A DNA stretch of 64,000 bases from Pseudobdellovibrionaceae bacterium (GTDB lineage: Bacteria; Bdellovibrionota; Bdellovibrionia; Bdellovibrionales; Bdellovibrionaceae): assembly GCA_030158485.1 (NCBI GenBank), contig JAOASS010000021.1, positions 33,948 to 97,947 of the forward strand, read 5' to 3'. Under the pieces are notes generated by a model. The model was given only the letters and a program-made list of their open reading frames with translations, was not told where the DNA came from and did not search any database. Made by a program: the position numbers and the translations under genes. Below, piece by piece: positions 40,307 to 49,144 of the stretch (positions within the stretch are counted from its first letter, which is position 1; every line of letters starts with the position of its first letter).

Positions 40307-42892
40307 TTACAGATAATGACTTGATTGGATGAGCTCGGCGATTCTCTTGATTAAAACATTTTTCGAAACAGGTTTTGATAAATATTCATTACAACCAATT
40401 TCAAGGCATCGAGTTTTTTCAAGACTTGTGCCGTGAGCAGTCAGGGCCAGAATCGGTACTTTTGTTTTTTTTCCTTCAATTTCTTCGTATTCACGAATTT
40501 TCTTTACGGCTTCATATCCGTCCATGACGGGCATTTGCATATCCATAAGAACAATATTAAAACTTTTTAGTTTAAAAAAATCCAAAGCTTCTTGGCCATT
40601 TTTAGCTTCAACAATTTCAAACTGCGAATGATTTAGAAATAATTTTATTAAAAATCGATTATCATCAGAATCATCTACTAGAAGAGTTTTAATCTGAAAG
40701 TGAACTGAGGTATTTTTTTCATTTACGACTTGTTCAAATGCATCGAAGTCTTCATCCTTGGCAGGATCAAGAGTTGTTTTTTCAAGAGGAATTTGAACAA
40801 TAAATTTTGAACCAGCATTAGGCCGAGAATAGAGTTCAATTCTACCTTTCATAAGTTCGCAAAGATTTCTTGTGATGGCTAATCCCAATCCGGCTCCACC
40901 ATGCTTGCGTGAAAAAGAAACATCTCCTTGTTGAAAACTTTCAAAAATTTCCTTTTGTTTGCTACTGGGTATTCCAGCACCTGTGTCTTCGACGACAAAC
41001 TGTACATCATTTTGATCGACTTCTCTGACGGTAAGGCGGATTGTTCCTTTTTGCGTAAACTTAAGTGAATTTCCAATTAAATTAACGAGTATTTGGCGAA
41101 TTCTTAAGGGATCTCCTAATCGTATGGGGTTTTTTACATCTTGTGTATTGACGATAAACTCAAGACCTTGTTCCTGAGTTTTTAAGTAAAAGAGATTTTG
41201 GATAAAATCCATATTTTTAGCAAGATCAAATGATATTTTTTCTGTTTCAAGCTGACCAGATTCAATTCGTGATAAATCAATAATATCATTCAAAAGACCT
41301 AAAAGATGCTTTCCTGAATTTTGAAACATTTGAACAAAGTTTTTTTGTTCCTGACTTAAATGAGTTTCAGAAAGAAGTTCAGATGATCCGAGTAAAATAT
41401 TAAGTGGTGTTCTAATCTCATGACTCATGTTAGCTAGGAACTGAGATTTTGAGTAACTTGCATGTTCTGCCACAAGTTTTGCTTTGTCGGCTTCTTCTTT
41501 TAAAATTTTCATATCTTGAATTCGGTCTTGGACTTCTTTTTCAACATCATGAACTCGTTTACGGTTAATATAAATTGCATAAATAAGCACGATCACAATT
41601 AAAAGTCCGATTGAAAGAAAAGAAAAAAGCGGAATAAACATCGTATTGATAGAAAATTCTTGTGACGGATAAACTGTGAGTTTGAGAGGCTCTCCTAGAA
41701 AATCAATTTTTGCATCAAGCTCGGCTGCAGGTTTAAGGAAAGGAACGGTTGTAAAGAGGGAGGCACCATCCATACTTTGGATATTAATATAAAAAGGACC
41801 GTAATCATTTTTAAAAAAGAAGGATTTGATTTGATTTTCTATTAAATCTTCAAAAACTAAGTAACCTTTAATTTTATTATTCTTAATAATTTTTCGAGAA
41901 AAAGAAATAGAGTGTCCAAGAGCACTTTTTTGTCTAAAAAATTTGTTTCCTAGTTTAACAGCTTCTAAGGATGTCATGAGGGCTTTATGTTTTTCCGGAA
42001 GCTCTAATAAAGTTGTTGCACTTGATTGCAGCTTGTTATTTTTAAAAAGCCACTTAAGTTCGTAATTTTGATTAAGATAAAAGACGTCGGGGCTTTCCAT
42101 GCCACTGCTATCAAGCCTGCTGAGCATAGCATAAATTTGCCCTTCTGAAGGTTCAGACACCGTATTAAGAAAATCTCCGAAAATCGAAATGACCGAAAGC
42201 CGATCGTGCACACTCTGCATTAAAGCTGATTTGATATCGGTGACTTTTTTTTCAAGTTGAGATTGAACTACAGTGTAGATTTGTCTCTCAATTCCAGTTG
42301 CAACAATCGCTAAAAAAATGCCACCAATTGCGCTTATTGCTAATGAGACTCTAAAAAGTTCCCAATGACGATAAAGTGCATGCCATGATTTAAAAATATG
42401 GTAAGACATAAAAAGTTGTAGAAAAAAGGCGTCATAGGGTTGAACTCTTGCTAAACCATATAGACTAAAGCCTTCTCCGTTTTTAAAGAAAATTCGAAGA
42501 ACACCAATCGAAATAAATGAAAAAATAAGAATGGCAGCAACGCTTGTCCAAAGTCGTAAATGACGGGACGTTGAATGTATTTCTTCAAATACTTGAAACA
42601 GAAGAAATGCAGCGGCACCGATCGCATAGTTAAGTGGTAAGTTGATGATTTCATCCGATAACCCATTGTTGAGCCACCACTGGTAAACTTCGGGATTATA
42701 AATATCATCAGATGCAAATAGCCAAAGACGAATGACAGCAAAAAAAATACTGATAAGGAGAATTGAAATACGTATTTTTTGATTTTGAGTCAAAGCTGTT
42801 GAAATAAAGCCTAAAAAAATTAAAAAAAGACCGTAGAGATTGGGTTGAGGGTTCGTTTGGTGGCCAATCGAAAAACTAACTAAAGTTCCCAA
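40307..42892 (-). CDS. Hybrid sensor histidine kinase
   Basis: 861 aa from a TTG at 42892. Order: six or so membrane helices (1-205), an extracytoplasmic sensor (about 210-415), a membrane helix (417-442), coiled coil, HisKA with His491 (NMSHEIRTPL), HATPase_c (NLIGNSLKFTQKG, VEDTGAGIP, GGAGLGLAI), and a C-terminal receiver (LVDDSDDN, Asp784 in LMDMQMP, Lys840). The phosphoryl path would go to the separate Hpt encoded 62 bases upstream. The frame stays open and hydrophobic for 26 codons before the TTG (including RRLFYIYWLPCFLLGLG), with no ATG/GTG; the first helix thus seems to begin before the annotated start. Ligand unknown. Confidence 0.88.
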   Translation of the reverse strand: MGTLVSFSIGHQTNPQPNLYGLFLIFLGFISTALTQNQKIRISILLISIFFAVIRLWLFASDDIYNPEVYQWWLNNGLSDEIINLPLNYAIGAAAFLLFQVFEEIHSTSRHLRLWTSVAAILIFSFISIGVLRIFFKNGEGFSLYGLARVQPYDAFFLQLFMSYHIFKSWHALYRHWELFRVSLAISAIGGIFLAIVATGIERQIYTVVQSQLEKKVTDIKSALMQSVHDRLSVISIFGDFLNTVSEPSEGQIYAMLSRLDSSGMESPDVFYLNQNYELKWLFKNNKLQSSATTLLELPEKHKALMTSLEAVKLGNKFFRQKSALGHSISFSRKIIKNNKIKGYLVFEDLIENQIKSFFFKNDYGPFYINIQSMDGASLFTTVPFLKPAAELDAKIDFLGEPLKLTVYPSQEFSINTMFIPLFSFLSIGLLIVIVLIYAIYINRKRVHDVEKEVQDRIQDMKILKEEADKAKLVAEHASYSKSQFLANMSHEIRTPLNILLGSSELLSETHLSQEQKNFVQMFQNSGKHLLGLLNDIIDLSRIESGQLETEKISFDLAKNMDFIQNLFYLKTQEQGLEFIVNTQDVKNPIRLGDPLRIRQILVNLIGNSLKFTQKGTIRLTVREVDQNDVQFVVEDTGAGIPSSKQKEIFESFQQGDVSFSRKHGGAGLGLAITRNLCELMKGRIELYSRPNAGSKFIVQIPLEKTTLDPAKDEDFDAFEQVVNEKNTSVHFQIKTLLVDDSDDNRFLIKLFLNHSQFEIVEAKNGQEALDFFKLKSFNIVLMDMQMPVMDGYEAVKKIREYEEIEGKKTKVPILALTAHGTSLEKTRCLEIGCNEYLSKPVSKNVLIKRIAELIQSSHYL

Positions 42893-42954
42893 GAAACCAA
42901 GACCTAATAAAAAGCATGGTAGCCAGTAAATATAAAAAAGTCTGCGAAATTGAC

Positions 42955-43254
42955 TTATATTTGAGATAACTTAACCATTTCTTGTTCAATTAATTTTTCA
43001 ATATTTTCCATAATTTTTGTTATGGCTTCGAAATCTTTTTGTAAGCCAGCTTCTTCAAGTTTAAGACCCATTGTTTCAAGTTCTGGAAAACCAAAAGGTC
43101 TTGCAACACCTTTGATAGCGTGTCCTACGCGGGAAATCTCATCAAAGTTTTTTTGTGTTAAAGCAGCTTTAACTTTAGAACAGTCTTTTTTTCTATTTTC
43201 AAAAAATTGTGGGAGGTAGTCTTGGATATTTTCAGGTCGATCAAGCTCTTGCAT
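42955..43254 (-). CDS. Histidine phosphotransfer (Hpt) protein
   Basis: 99 aa from the ATG at 43254, preceded by GGGGG; a longer frame to 43347 is not supported. Residues 10-95 form an Hpt four-helix bundle with the intact phospho-site RVGHAIKGVARPFGFPEL (His about 46). It begins the operon leading into the hybrid kinase and would shuttle phosphate from the kinase receiver to a response regulator. The single-protein Hpt plus hybrid kinase plus OmpR-type regulator gives a full His-Asp-His-Asp relay within 4 kb. Confidence 0.88.
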   Translation of the reverse strand: MQELDRPENIQDYLPQFFENRKKDCSKVKAALTQKNFDEISRVGHAIKGVARPFGFPELETMGLKLEEAGLQKDFEAITKIMENIEKLIEQEMVKLSQI

Positions 43255-43311
43255 AAGTCCCCCTATTGAAGTTTTAACAGTTTTTCGCAACCCTACCTCG
43301 AATGCCAGATG

Positions 43312-43341
43312 AGTTTTCTTATTATAATTGTAGAGAAAACT
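43312..43341. promoter_or_regulatory. Bidirectional -10 inside an 8-bp inverted repeat
   Basis: AGTTTTCT (43312-43319) and AGAAAACT (43334-43341) flank 14 bases containing ATTATAAT (43321-43328), which reads TATAAT on both strands. It lies between hpt (minus) and the secreted-protein gene (plus). A repressor bound to the arms would block transcription both ways. Confidence 0.5.
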
Positions 43342-43434
43342 TAACAATTCTTTATGTCAATATTACAGCCTCAAATACAATGTCTCGTGAAATCTTCTAA
43401 CCTATGGTTAATTCTTGTGAAAATAGGAGCTAAA

Positions 43435-43941
43435 ATGAAGATTTTCAAGCTGGTTTTGATAACATTTTTTATTTCAATCGACACTTTTGCTGGAATTAAT
43501 ATTGTCAAAACTCAAGATGGACACCGAGTTTTTTGCCAAACTGAAGCTCATAAAAAAGATTTTTTTCTTAGAAAATCAGTCGGTATTCGGTCCTTAGGGA
43601 AAAATAAAATTGAAATTCAACTTTTGAAATGTGAAATGGGAGGATGGGTCCAAGACTTAAATCCTTCTGTTGAAAGAGTTGATCAGCCTGCCATTGTTTC
43701 TTATGCTATTTTTCAGCATTTCCATCAGTACTCGATATCGGTATTGAACGGCGATGAAGTTGTTTTTGAGCAGAACCTGTCAAAACTTCTTCAAAACGGC
43801 CGTGAAACCGTTGAGATCTCAAACTGGCGGCCGCAATCTGAAATTTTTATTAAAACTATTACGGACCTACAAACAGCAGAAGGTCAAATTTTAGATGAAA
43901 AACACGAAAGTTTTTTTGGGTCATTTCGTATTTTTGAATAA
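43435..43941 (+). CDS. Secreted hypothetical protein
   Basis: 168 aa from the ATG at 43435, with AGGAG eight bases upstream and MKIFKLVLITFFISIDTFA as a signal peptide; the longest frame starts at 43354 and adds 27 unlikely residues. The mature part is a beta-sandwich-like sequence with two Cys (VFCQTEA, LKCEMGG) and aromatic strands. Not recognised. It is divergent from the hpt-kinase operon and shares a regulatory region with it, so it may be a target or accessory of that relay. Confidence 0.6.
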   Translation: MKIFKLVLITFFISIDTFAGINIVKTQDGHRVFCQTEAHKKDFFLRKSVGIRSLGKNKIEIQLLKCEMGGWVQDLNPSVERVDQPAIVSYAIFQHFHQYSISVLNGDEVVFEQNLSKLLQNGRETVEISNWRPQSEIFIKTITDLQTAEGQILDEKHESFFGSFRIFE

Positions 43942-43962
43942 CTGAATTTAAGAAGTCCTATC

Positions 43963-45279
43963 CTAAATTAAAATGGCAGCAAGACTCGCCACCATAAAAG
44001 AGGAAAGAGTGCCACCGATCAGGGCTCGGATACCCAATGAGGCGAGATCTTTTTTTCTTTCTGGAGCCATAGCTCCAATCCCGCCAACTTGAATAGCTAT
44101 AGAAGAGAAATTGGCAAATCCACAAAGAGCGTAAGATAAAATCACCACTGTTCTGTCGGAAAGTGTGCCAGCTTGCTGAGTTAAAGAAAGATAAGCGACA
44201 AATTCATTTAAAATAGTTTTTTCGCCAACAAGGGTTGCTGCCGTTAAAACCTCATGAGATGCAATTCCTAAAAAAGGCATGAGGGGTGCAAAAATCCAAG
44301 ACATCATAAGTTGTAGCGAAAGCTCCGGAAAGCCCATCGAGCCGCCAATGATGCTTAAAATTCCATTGATCATCGCTATCAAAGCAATAAAAGCTAAAAG
44401 TTGCGCACCAACATTGAAGGCCAACTTGAGACCTTCTGAAGCGCCTTCGGTTGCGGCTTCTAATACGTTGCTATAAGGTTTTTGTTTGTATTCGTCAGGA
44501 ATGTGGCCCAAAGTATCTGGCACCGAATTTTCAGGATAAAGAACTTTGGCAAGAATCAATGAGGCCGGTGCAGAAAGTACGCTTGCTGTGATCAAGTGAC
44601 CTGCGATATCGGGGATTCGATCTTTCAGAAGTGCAACATAAGCAGCTAAAACGCCACCTGCCACATTAGCCATTCCCCCGACCATCAGTGCTAAATATTC
44701 AGATTTTGTCATTCTATTGAGGTAAGGCTTGATGACTAAAGGAGCTTCAGTTTGACCTACAAAAATATTAGCAGCTGCTGCCAAAGTTTCAGCGCCTGAA
44801 GTTTTTAATATTTTAAAAAAAATCCATGCAAAAAAACCAACTATTTTTTGCATTATTCCAATTTGATAAAGAACGCTCATCAAAGAAGAGACAAAAAGAA
44901 TTGTGGGTAATACTTGGAATGCAAAGATAAATCCGAATTGATTTTCTTTCATCAAATCACCGAAAAGAAATTGTGAACCTAACCTCGTATAATCAAGGAG
45001 TGCAATTGTAGCAAGATTAGCTTGGTCGAAAATAAATCGAAGAGGTCCTGGAATCTGTAAAGAAGGAATTCCTAAAACTAAAACAGCTAAAATAATTTGA
45101 AGAGCTAATCCTTTAAGGACTAGGATTTTGGGAAAATGCTTTCGATCTGAAGAACAGCACCAAGCAATAAAAATCCAAATAAATAAACCCAGAAAAGCCA
45201 AAAATTTTTCCATTAAAAAAAGATAAAGCGTCGCTAGGCCAATGTCTAGTGACAACTCGCTTCCTGACAGAACATTCAT
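43963..45279 (-). CDS. nupC: Concentrative nucleoside transporter
   Basis: 438 aa, CNT family, cation-coupled nucleoside uptake across the inner membrane. About ten membrane helices. Diagnostic stretches: NIFVGQTEAPLVIKPYLNRM (about 167-186), GGMANVAGGVLAAYVALL, FNVGAQLLAFIALIAMING and the C-terminal YALCGFANFSSIAIQVGGIGAMAPERK. Two extra N-terminal helices precede the gate domain. Its start is 13 bases from that of the divergent receiver/PilZ gene. In a predator this could import prey-derived nucleosides (inference). Confidence 0.93.
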   Translation of the reverse strand: MNVLSGSELSLDIGLATLYLFLMEKFLAFLGLFIWIFIAWCCSSDRKHFPKILVLKGLALQIILAVLVLGIPSLQIPGPLRFIFDQANLATIALLDYTRLGSQFLFGDLMKENQFGFIFAFQVLPTILFVSSLMSVLYQIGIMQKIVGFFAWIFFKILKTSGAETLAAAANIFVGQTEAPLVIKPYLNRMTKSEYLALMVGGMANVAGGVLAAYVALLKDRIPDIAGHLITASVLSAPASLILAKVLYPENSVPDTLGHIPDEYKQKPYSNVLEAATEGASEGLKLAFNVGAQLLAFIALIAMINGILSIIGGSMGFPELSLQLMMSWIFAPLMPFLGIASHEVLTAATLVGEKTILNEFVAYLSLTQQAGTLSDRTVVILSYALCGFANFSSIAIQVGGIGAMAPERKKDLASLGIRALIGGTLSSFMVASLAAILI

Positions 45280-45292
45280 TAAACTAGAGTGA

Positions 45293-47242
45293 ATGAAATA
45301 TGTATATGTGCTTGAGGACGATCAAAAATTGCAGAGTCAGATTTGTGAAAGTATACGAAAGTCTGAACCTCAAGCTCAAATTCGTTTTTTAAGCTCCTTC
45401 GAAAGTTTTCAAAAATGGTTAAACTTGGCTTTAACTGAAGGTCAAAAAGCTCTTTTTCAGGGCGGTGAAAAGCTCGAAACAGATTTGAATCCAATTTCCA
45501 CTTCTTGGGACCCAGCGGACGAATTGATTCTGCTCATTACAAAAGATGAATGGTTGGGATATCGGTATTTAAAATTAATTAAAAAAACTCTGGATACATT
45601 TATTCGAAAACAAATCTGCACAAAAGAGAATCCAACCAGGCTTGTGATTACGGCCTTTGAAAGTCCCGATTTTGACTTGAAACTTGCCGAAGACCCAATT
45701 GTCAGTAACGTTATTTTCAAACCTTTCGACGAATTAATTTTACAGCAACTTCTGCATTATGCGTGCGTTGGTCATAGTCCTCCCACGCAGTCTTTCGTTC
45801 ATAAAGTTCAGACTGCGCAAGAAGTTGAAATGACAAAAGAAGTTCAAATGGAAGCAGTGGGCGATGTCGGATTTGTCACAAGAAGTCCACGAGAGATCAA
45901 AGTGGGGCAAATTTCAAAATACTACGGAGAAGTGTTTTTAAGTAAAGGCCGGACTCATGTGATGGGCCGCTGTGTCGCTTGTGAGTCTCACCCGGACTGG
46001 CCGGGTGAGTTTAGAGTCTGGTTTTCATTTTTAGGGATTCCAAGTTCACAAATTTCTGACATCAGAAGAAATATGGTGATCAGAAATGAGATTGAGTACT
46101 CTGCTAATTCGCCATTTCAGGAACAACCCCTTAAGAAAGACTGGGTCATTCTAGACTCAAATAAAGAGCGGGTTGCTAAATTCAAAAAAATTTTAGACGT
46201 TGTTGCAGAAGCTCAAGTTAAAGTTTTTTCAAGTTTTGATACTTTTTATTTTCAAACAGATCCCAGTGGCCTTGAAAATAGTCGTAAAGAAAAAGCTTGG
46301 TCTGATGTTGAAAAAATAACTTTGCATCTGGATCAGCGCGGAGACATTCTTTTACGAATTTTACCTGAAGATCAGGAAAAGAAGAAAATTTTCGGCGAGC
46401 CTTACGCTGAGTTTAAAAAAGCAAATTTTCATTCAAAATTGCACGAATTGAGTGTGGTTACGTTAAAAAGTTGGATCTTAGCAGGGGCTTCTGATCAAGA
46501 GCTGTTAATTGTTCAGCATAACGGAAATTTTTTTACACTCAAAGCGACAGCATTTGCCAAGAAAACAGTTGAAAACGAAACTTTTATTGAAATTGAACTA
46601 GTAGAGCCAGCTTTGGCAGAAAGAACAAAGTGGTTTGAAACAAAATTTCCAACTCCACAATCAGCCCATGCTATTTTAATTGCGGAAGAATTTTTGTATG
46701 ATGAAAAACTTGGGTACTGGGAAGAGTTTGTAAAGTCGGCTCATGAAAAAGGGCAATTTCCAAGATTTATAACTCTTTACAAACAAGTTCCTATGGAAAG
46801 TAAAGTTAGAAAAATGGGCTGGGTTGAAGATATTTACGAAAATAGCAATGACTTACCTTATATTGAAAGAAAACTGAAGTGGCGAGGGTCGAATTTAATG
46901 ACAACTGCCGATTCAGGAAATGCTCCCTATTTAAATAGTTGTAAAGAAGTCATTCGGGTTGCAAATCCAGTTTCTATTGCAGAGCTTTCAGAAGCAGGGC
47001 TTTTGATGAATTATGAACGTACTTTAGAAGCCGGGCTTTTTAGAAAGTTTGTATTATCAAAAACAGCTGAAACTTTTAGTGAATACCGAGCAACATGCAA
47101 TTACTCAGTGGAACATCCAACTGAAAAAGGTCTTTTTCAGTCTCATTTTATCTTTTTTGGATTGACGGACGGTCACCTTAAAAGTATCCGCGTTTGGATC
47201 TTGGAAAACTACGTTTTGTCTAAACAAAGTGAAGATGCATAA
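45293..47242 (+). CDS. Receiver-like / PilZ-like protein
   Basis: 649 aa, soluble. Residues 1-160 look like a receiver: YVLEDDQKLQSQI at the start, a hydrophobic strand LVITAFESP, and IFKPFDE with the Lys; an insertion of about 40 residues sits after the first helix and the phospho-Asp is not obvious. Residues 190-265 and 561-640 resemble PilZ barrels (GDVGFVTRSPREIKVGQ; SIAELSEAGLLMNYERTLEAG, split at the D/NxSxxG-like turn SEAG), but the upstream RxxxR arginines are unclear, so c-di-GMP binding is doubtful. The middle (265-560) is unrecognised. Likely a signalling output protein. Confidence 0.55.
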   Translation: MKYVYVLEDDQKLQSQICESIRKSEPQAQIRFLSSFESFQKWLNLALTEGQKALFQGGEKLETDLNPISTSWDPADELILLITKDEWLGYRYLKLIKKTLDTFIRKQICTKENPTRLVITAFESPDFDLKLAEDPIVSNVIFKPFDELILQQLLHYACVGHSPPTQSFVHKVQTAQEVEMTKEVQMEAVGDVGFVTRSPREIKVGQISKYYGEVFLSKGRTHVMGRCVACESHPDWPGEFRVWFSFLGIPSSQISDIRRNMVIRNEIEYSANSPFQEQPLKKDWVILDSNKERVAKFKKILDVVAEAQVKVFSSFDTFYFQTDPSGLENSRKEKAWSDVEKITLHLDQRGDILLRILPEDQEKKKIFGEPYAEFKKANFHSKLHELSVVTLKSWILAGASDQELLIVQHNGNFFTLKATAFAKKTVENETFIEIELVEPALAERTKWFETKFPTPQSAHAILIAEEFLYDEKLGYWEEFVKSAHEKGQFPRFITLYKQVPMESKVRKMGWVEDIYENSNDLPYIERKLKWRGSNLMTTADSGNAPYLNSCKEVIRVANPVSIAELSEAGLLMNYERTLEAGLFRKFVLSKTAETFSEYRATCNYSVEHPTEKGLFQSHFIFFGLTDGHLKSIRVWILENYVLSKQSEDA

Positions 47243-47306
47243 AACGTTGCTATATCCGTTCAATTGAAATACGAATAAGAAAATCCCATAAAGGAACACG
47301 GACTCA

Positions 47307-47699
47307 ATGAAAAAAGTGATGCTGAGTAGTTTTATTTTAATTTTGATTTTCACAACTGTTTTTACTTTATTTAATTATTGGCCGTATGTTTTTGCAAAAA
47401 CTGTTGAAGGAACTGTCATTCAAGTTGAAAAACTTATGGATCCTATTGCTGTTATTTCTCGTGAAGGTGACCCTTCAAATAAAGTTTTTTCTTTTGCTGT
47501 TGCAATTAAAAACCAATCAACAGGTGAAATTTTTACAGCTTCAACTGAAGATCGCCAGTGGGCCGCTGTTCAAGGTGAAGGGCTTTGCGCTGAAGCTAAG
47601 TTTTTTCCTTATCCACCTTGGAAGTTTGATAAAGCGGGGACCTACTTCGGGGCTCGACTTCTTCGCCTTTGGTCTTGCTCTGAAAAGAAACCGGAATAA
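47307..47699 (+). CDS. Membrane-anchored small protein
   Basis: 130 aa. One N-terminal membrane helix (VMLSSFILILIFTTVFTLFNYW) followed by a short beta-rich domain in the periplasm: GTVIQVEKLMDP, FSFAVAIKNQSTGEIFTAST, GLCAEAKFFPYPPWKFDKAGTYFGARLL. Two Cys could pair. It may belong to a small DUF family, but I cannot name it. A five-base gap separates it from the convergent CBS gene. Confidence 0.65.
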   Translation: MKKVMLSSFILILIFTTVFTLFNYWPYVFAKTVEGTVIQVEKLMDPIAVISREGDPSNKVFSFAVAIKNQSTGEIFTASTEDRQWAAVQGEGLCAEAKFFPYPPWKFDKAGTYFGARLLRLWSCSEKKPE

Positions 47700-47704
47700 A
47701 TAAA

Positions 47705-48169
47705 TTAAATTCCTGCTTGAGACAGCATATTCATGGCATTTTGAGCCAAGGGATTTGAAAGCCATTTTTTAACATTGAACTCACTTTCGGCTTCATTTTT
47801 TAAAAGTTGGTTTAACAGAACAAGCATATCTTCTGAAGTGATGATTCCTTGAACGGCGCCGTCATGAGTTATTAAATAGGATGATATTTTGTGATCGATC
47901 ATCGATTGAACAATCGTTTTAAGTGGAGTTGTGATTTCACAAGATCTCACATTTGTGCTCATAACTGATTTAACGGGCTCATGATCCGCTTTTGCACTTA
48001 AAAGATCTCGGTCTGATATGATTCCGATCACACAGAGTTCATCATCACTGACGACAGGTAAGTGTCGAATCCATTCATTTGACATAAGTCGGTGAGCTTC
48101 AGCAAGAGTTGTGTCACTTTTGATTGTTAAAAGTTTTTTCGACATCTGGTTTTTTAATTGGATTTTCAC
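47705..48169 (-). CDS. CBS domain pair protein
   Basis: 154 aa with two CBS domains: DTTLAEAHRLMSNEWIRHLPVVSDDELCVIGIISDRDLL (split; first CBS about 18-58) and VRSCEITTPLKTIVQSMIDHKISSYLITHDGAVQGIITSEDML (second, about 73-115). CBS pairs bind adenosine nucleotides and regulate partner proteins. The last 35 residues form a short amphipathic tail. No enzyme domain is attached. It lies 120 bases after the M48 protease on the same strand, separated by a hairpin. Confidence 0.9.
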   Translation of the reverse strand: MKIQLKNQMSKKLLTIKSDTTLAEAHRLMSNEWIRHLPVVSDDELCVIGIISDRDLLSAKADHEPVKSVMSTNVRSCEITTPLKTIVQSMIDHKISSYLITHDGAVQGIITSEDMLVLLNQLLKNEAESEFNVKKWLSNPLAQNAMNMLSQAGI

Positions 48170-48228
48170 GAAAACCTCTTTTGATCTTTATTTTTAAAGT
48201 CAAGAACAGCTCGATTAGAAATTAAACT

Positions 48229-48251
48229 CATCTTCATCGCTGGTGAAGATG
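48229..48251 (-). terminator. Hairpin after the M48 protease gene
   Basis: CATCTTCA-tcgctgg-TGAAGATG on the plus strand, a perfect 8-bp stem 39 bases past the protease stop on the minus strand; only a weak T-tract follows (AGTTTAATTTC), so it may be a weak terminator or the leader of the CBS gene. Confidence 0.4.
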
Positions 48252-48289
48252 AAAGGAGGATTTAGATTTTATTTTGTGAAAAAACATAT

Positions 48290-49123
48290 TTATTGAATCA
48301 GTTCGCCTAGACCATATTTTTTCTCGGCTAGAGAATACTCAATTTGTGCTTGAGGAAGCCACGAGTTTAGCTTTTGCTTTCGAGTTTTATCGGAAGGGTG
48401 TGTTGATAAAAACTCAGGTGGAGCCATACCGTGCTTCGCAGCCGACATGCGGTCCCAGAGTTTGAGTGACTCAGTGGGGTCATAACCAGCTTTTGCCATC
48501 ATAATTTGACCGGTTTGATCAGCTTTTATTTCATCCTCACGAGAAAATTGACGATCTAAAAATGTGATCGCAAAGCCAGCCGCGTAACCTCCGAGTTGAG
48601 TCATTTTTCGACATGTATCAGTTTTACAAAGAACTTCTCCTCCGATTAGAGTGGCACCAGCAACAATGAGTCCCCAATAATTATTCTGCTTAGCCCGGGC
48701 ATACCTTTGCATTCCGTGGCGAAGTGTGGCGTGCGCGACTTCGTGACCTAGTACAGCCGCTAATGCGGCTTCTGTTTTAACAACAGGTAAAATACCAGTA
48801 TAAACAGCAATTTTTCCGCCTGGCATACACCAAGCATTCACTTCATCACTTTCGATGAGGACATACTCCCAATCAAATTTTTCGTTCGATGATTCTGAAA
48901 TACGTTGGGCTACTCTCTGGACCATCTCGTTCCATTTCTTATGATTCGAAATTTTCGATTGTGATTTAATTTGCTGATAAGCTAAAGCGGCTTCTTGATT
49001 AATTTCTTCTTCGCTGATTCCAGTCGCTTTTTGGTGGCTTGAACAACTTGATAAAATAAAAGTAAAAAGAAAATAAAAGATGAACTTCAAACTTATGATC
49101 CATGCCGAATTCAAGTTTTTCAA
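48290..49123 (-). CDS. M48-family metalloprotease, lipoprotein
   Basis: 277 aa from a TTG at 49123 with GGAG upstream. N-terminal signal ends in a lipobox (FILSSCSS, Cys27), placing it on a periplasmic membrane face. Zinc site LGHEVAHATLRHG (about 125-137, HExxH) with the third ligand in SREDEIKADQTG near 195. This matches the YcaL/LoiP/BepA-like group that degrades misfolded outer-membrane proteins. It follows kmo by 21 bases and may be read with the kynurenine operon, without an obvious functional link. Confidence 0.88.
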   Translation of the reverse strand: MKNLNSAWIISLKFIFYFLFTFILSSCSSHQKATGISEEEINQEAALAYQQIKSQSKISNHKKWNEMVQRVAQRISESSNEKFDWEYVLIESDEVNAWCMPGGKIAVYTGILPVVKTEAALAAVLGHEVAHATLRHGMQRYARAKQNNYWGLIVAGATLIGGEVLCKTDTCRKMTQLGGYAAGFAITFLDRQFSREDEIKADQTGQIMMAKAGYDPTESLKLWDRMSAAKHGMAPPEFLSTHPSDKTRKQKLNSWLPQAQIEYSLAEKKYGLGELIQ

Positions 49124-49144
49124 AAAGACTCCATCTGTTAAATT

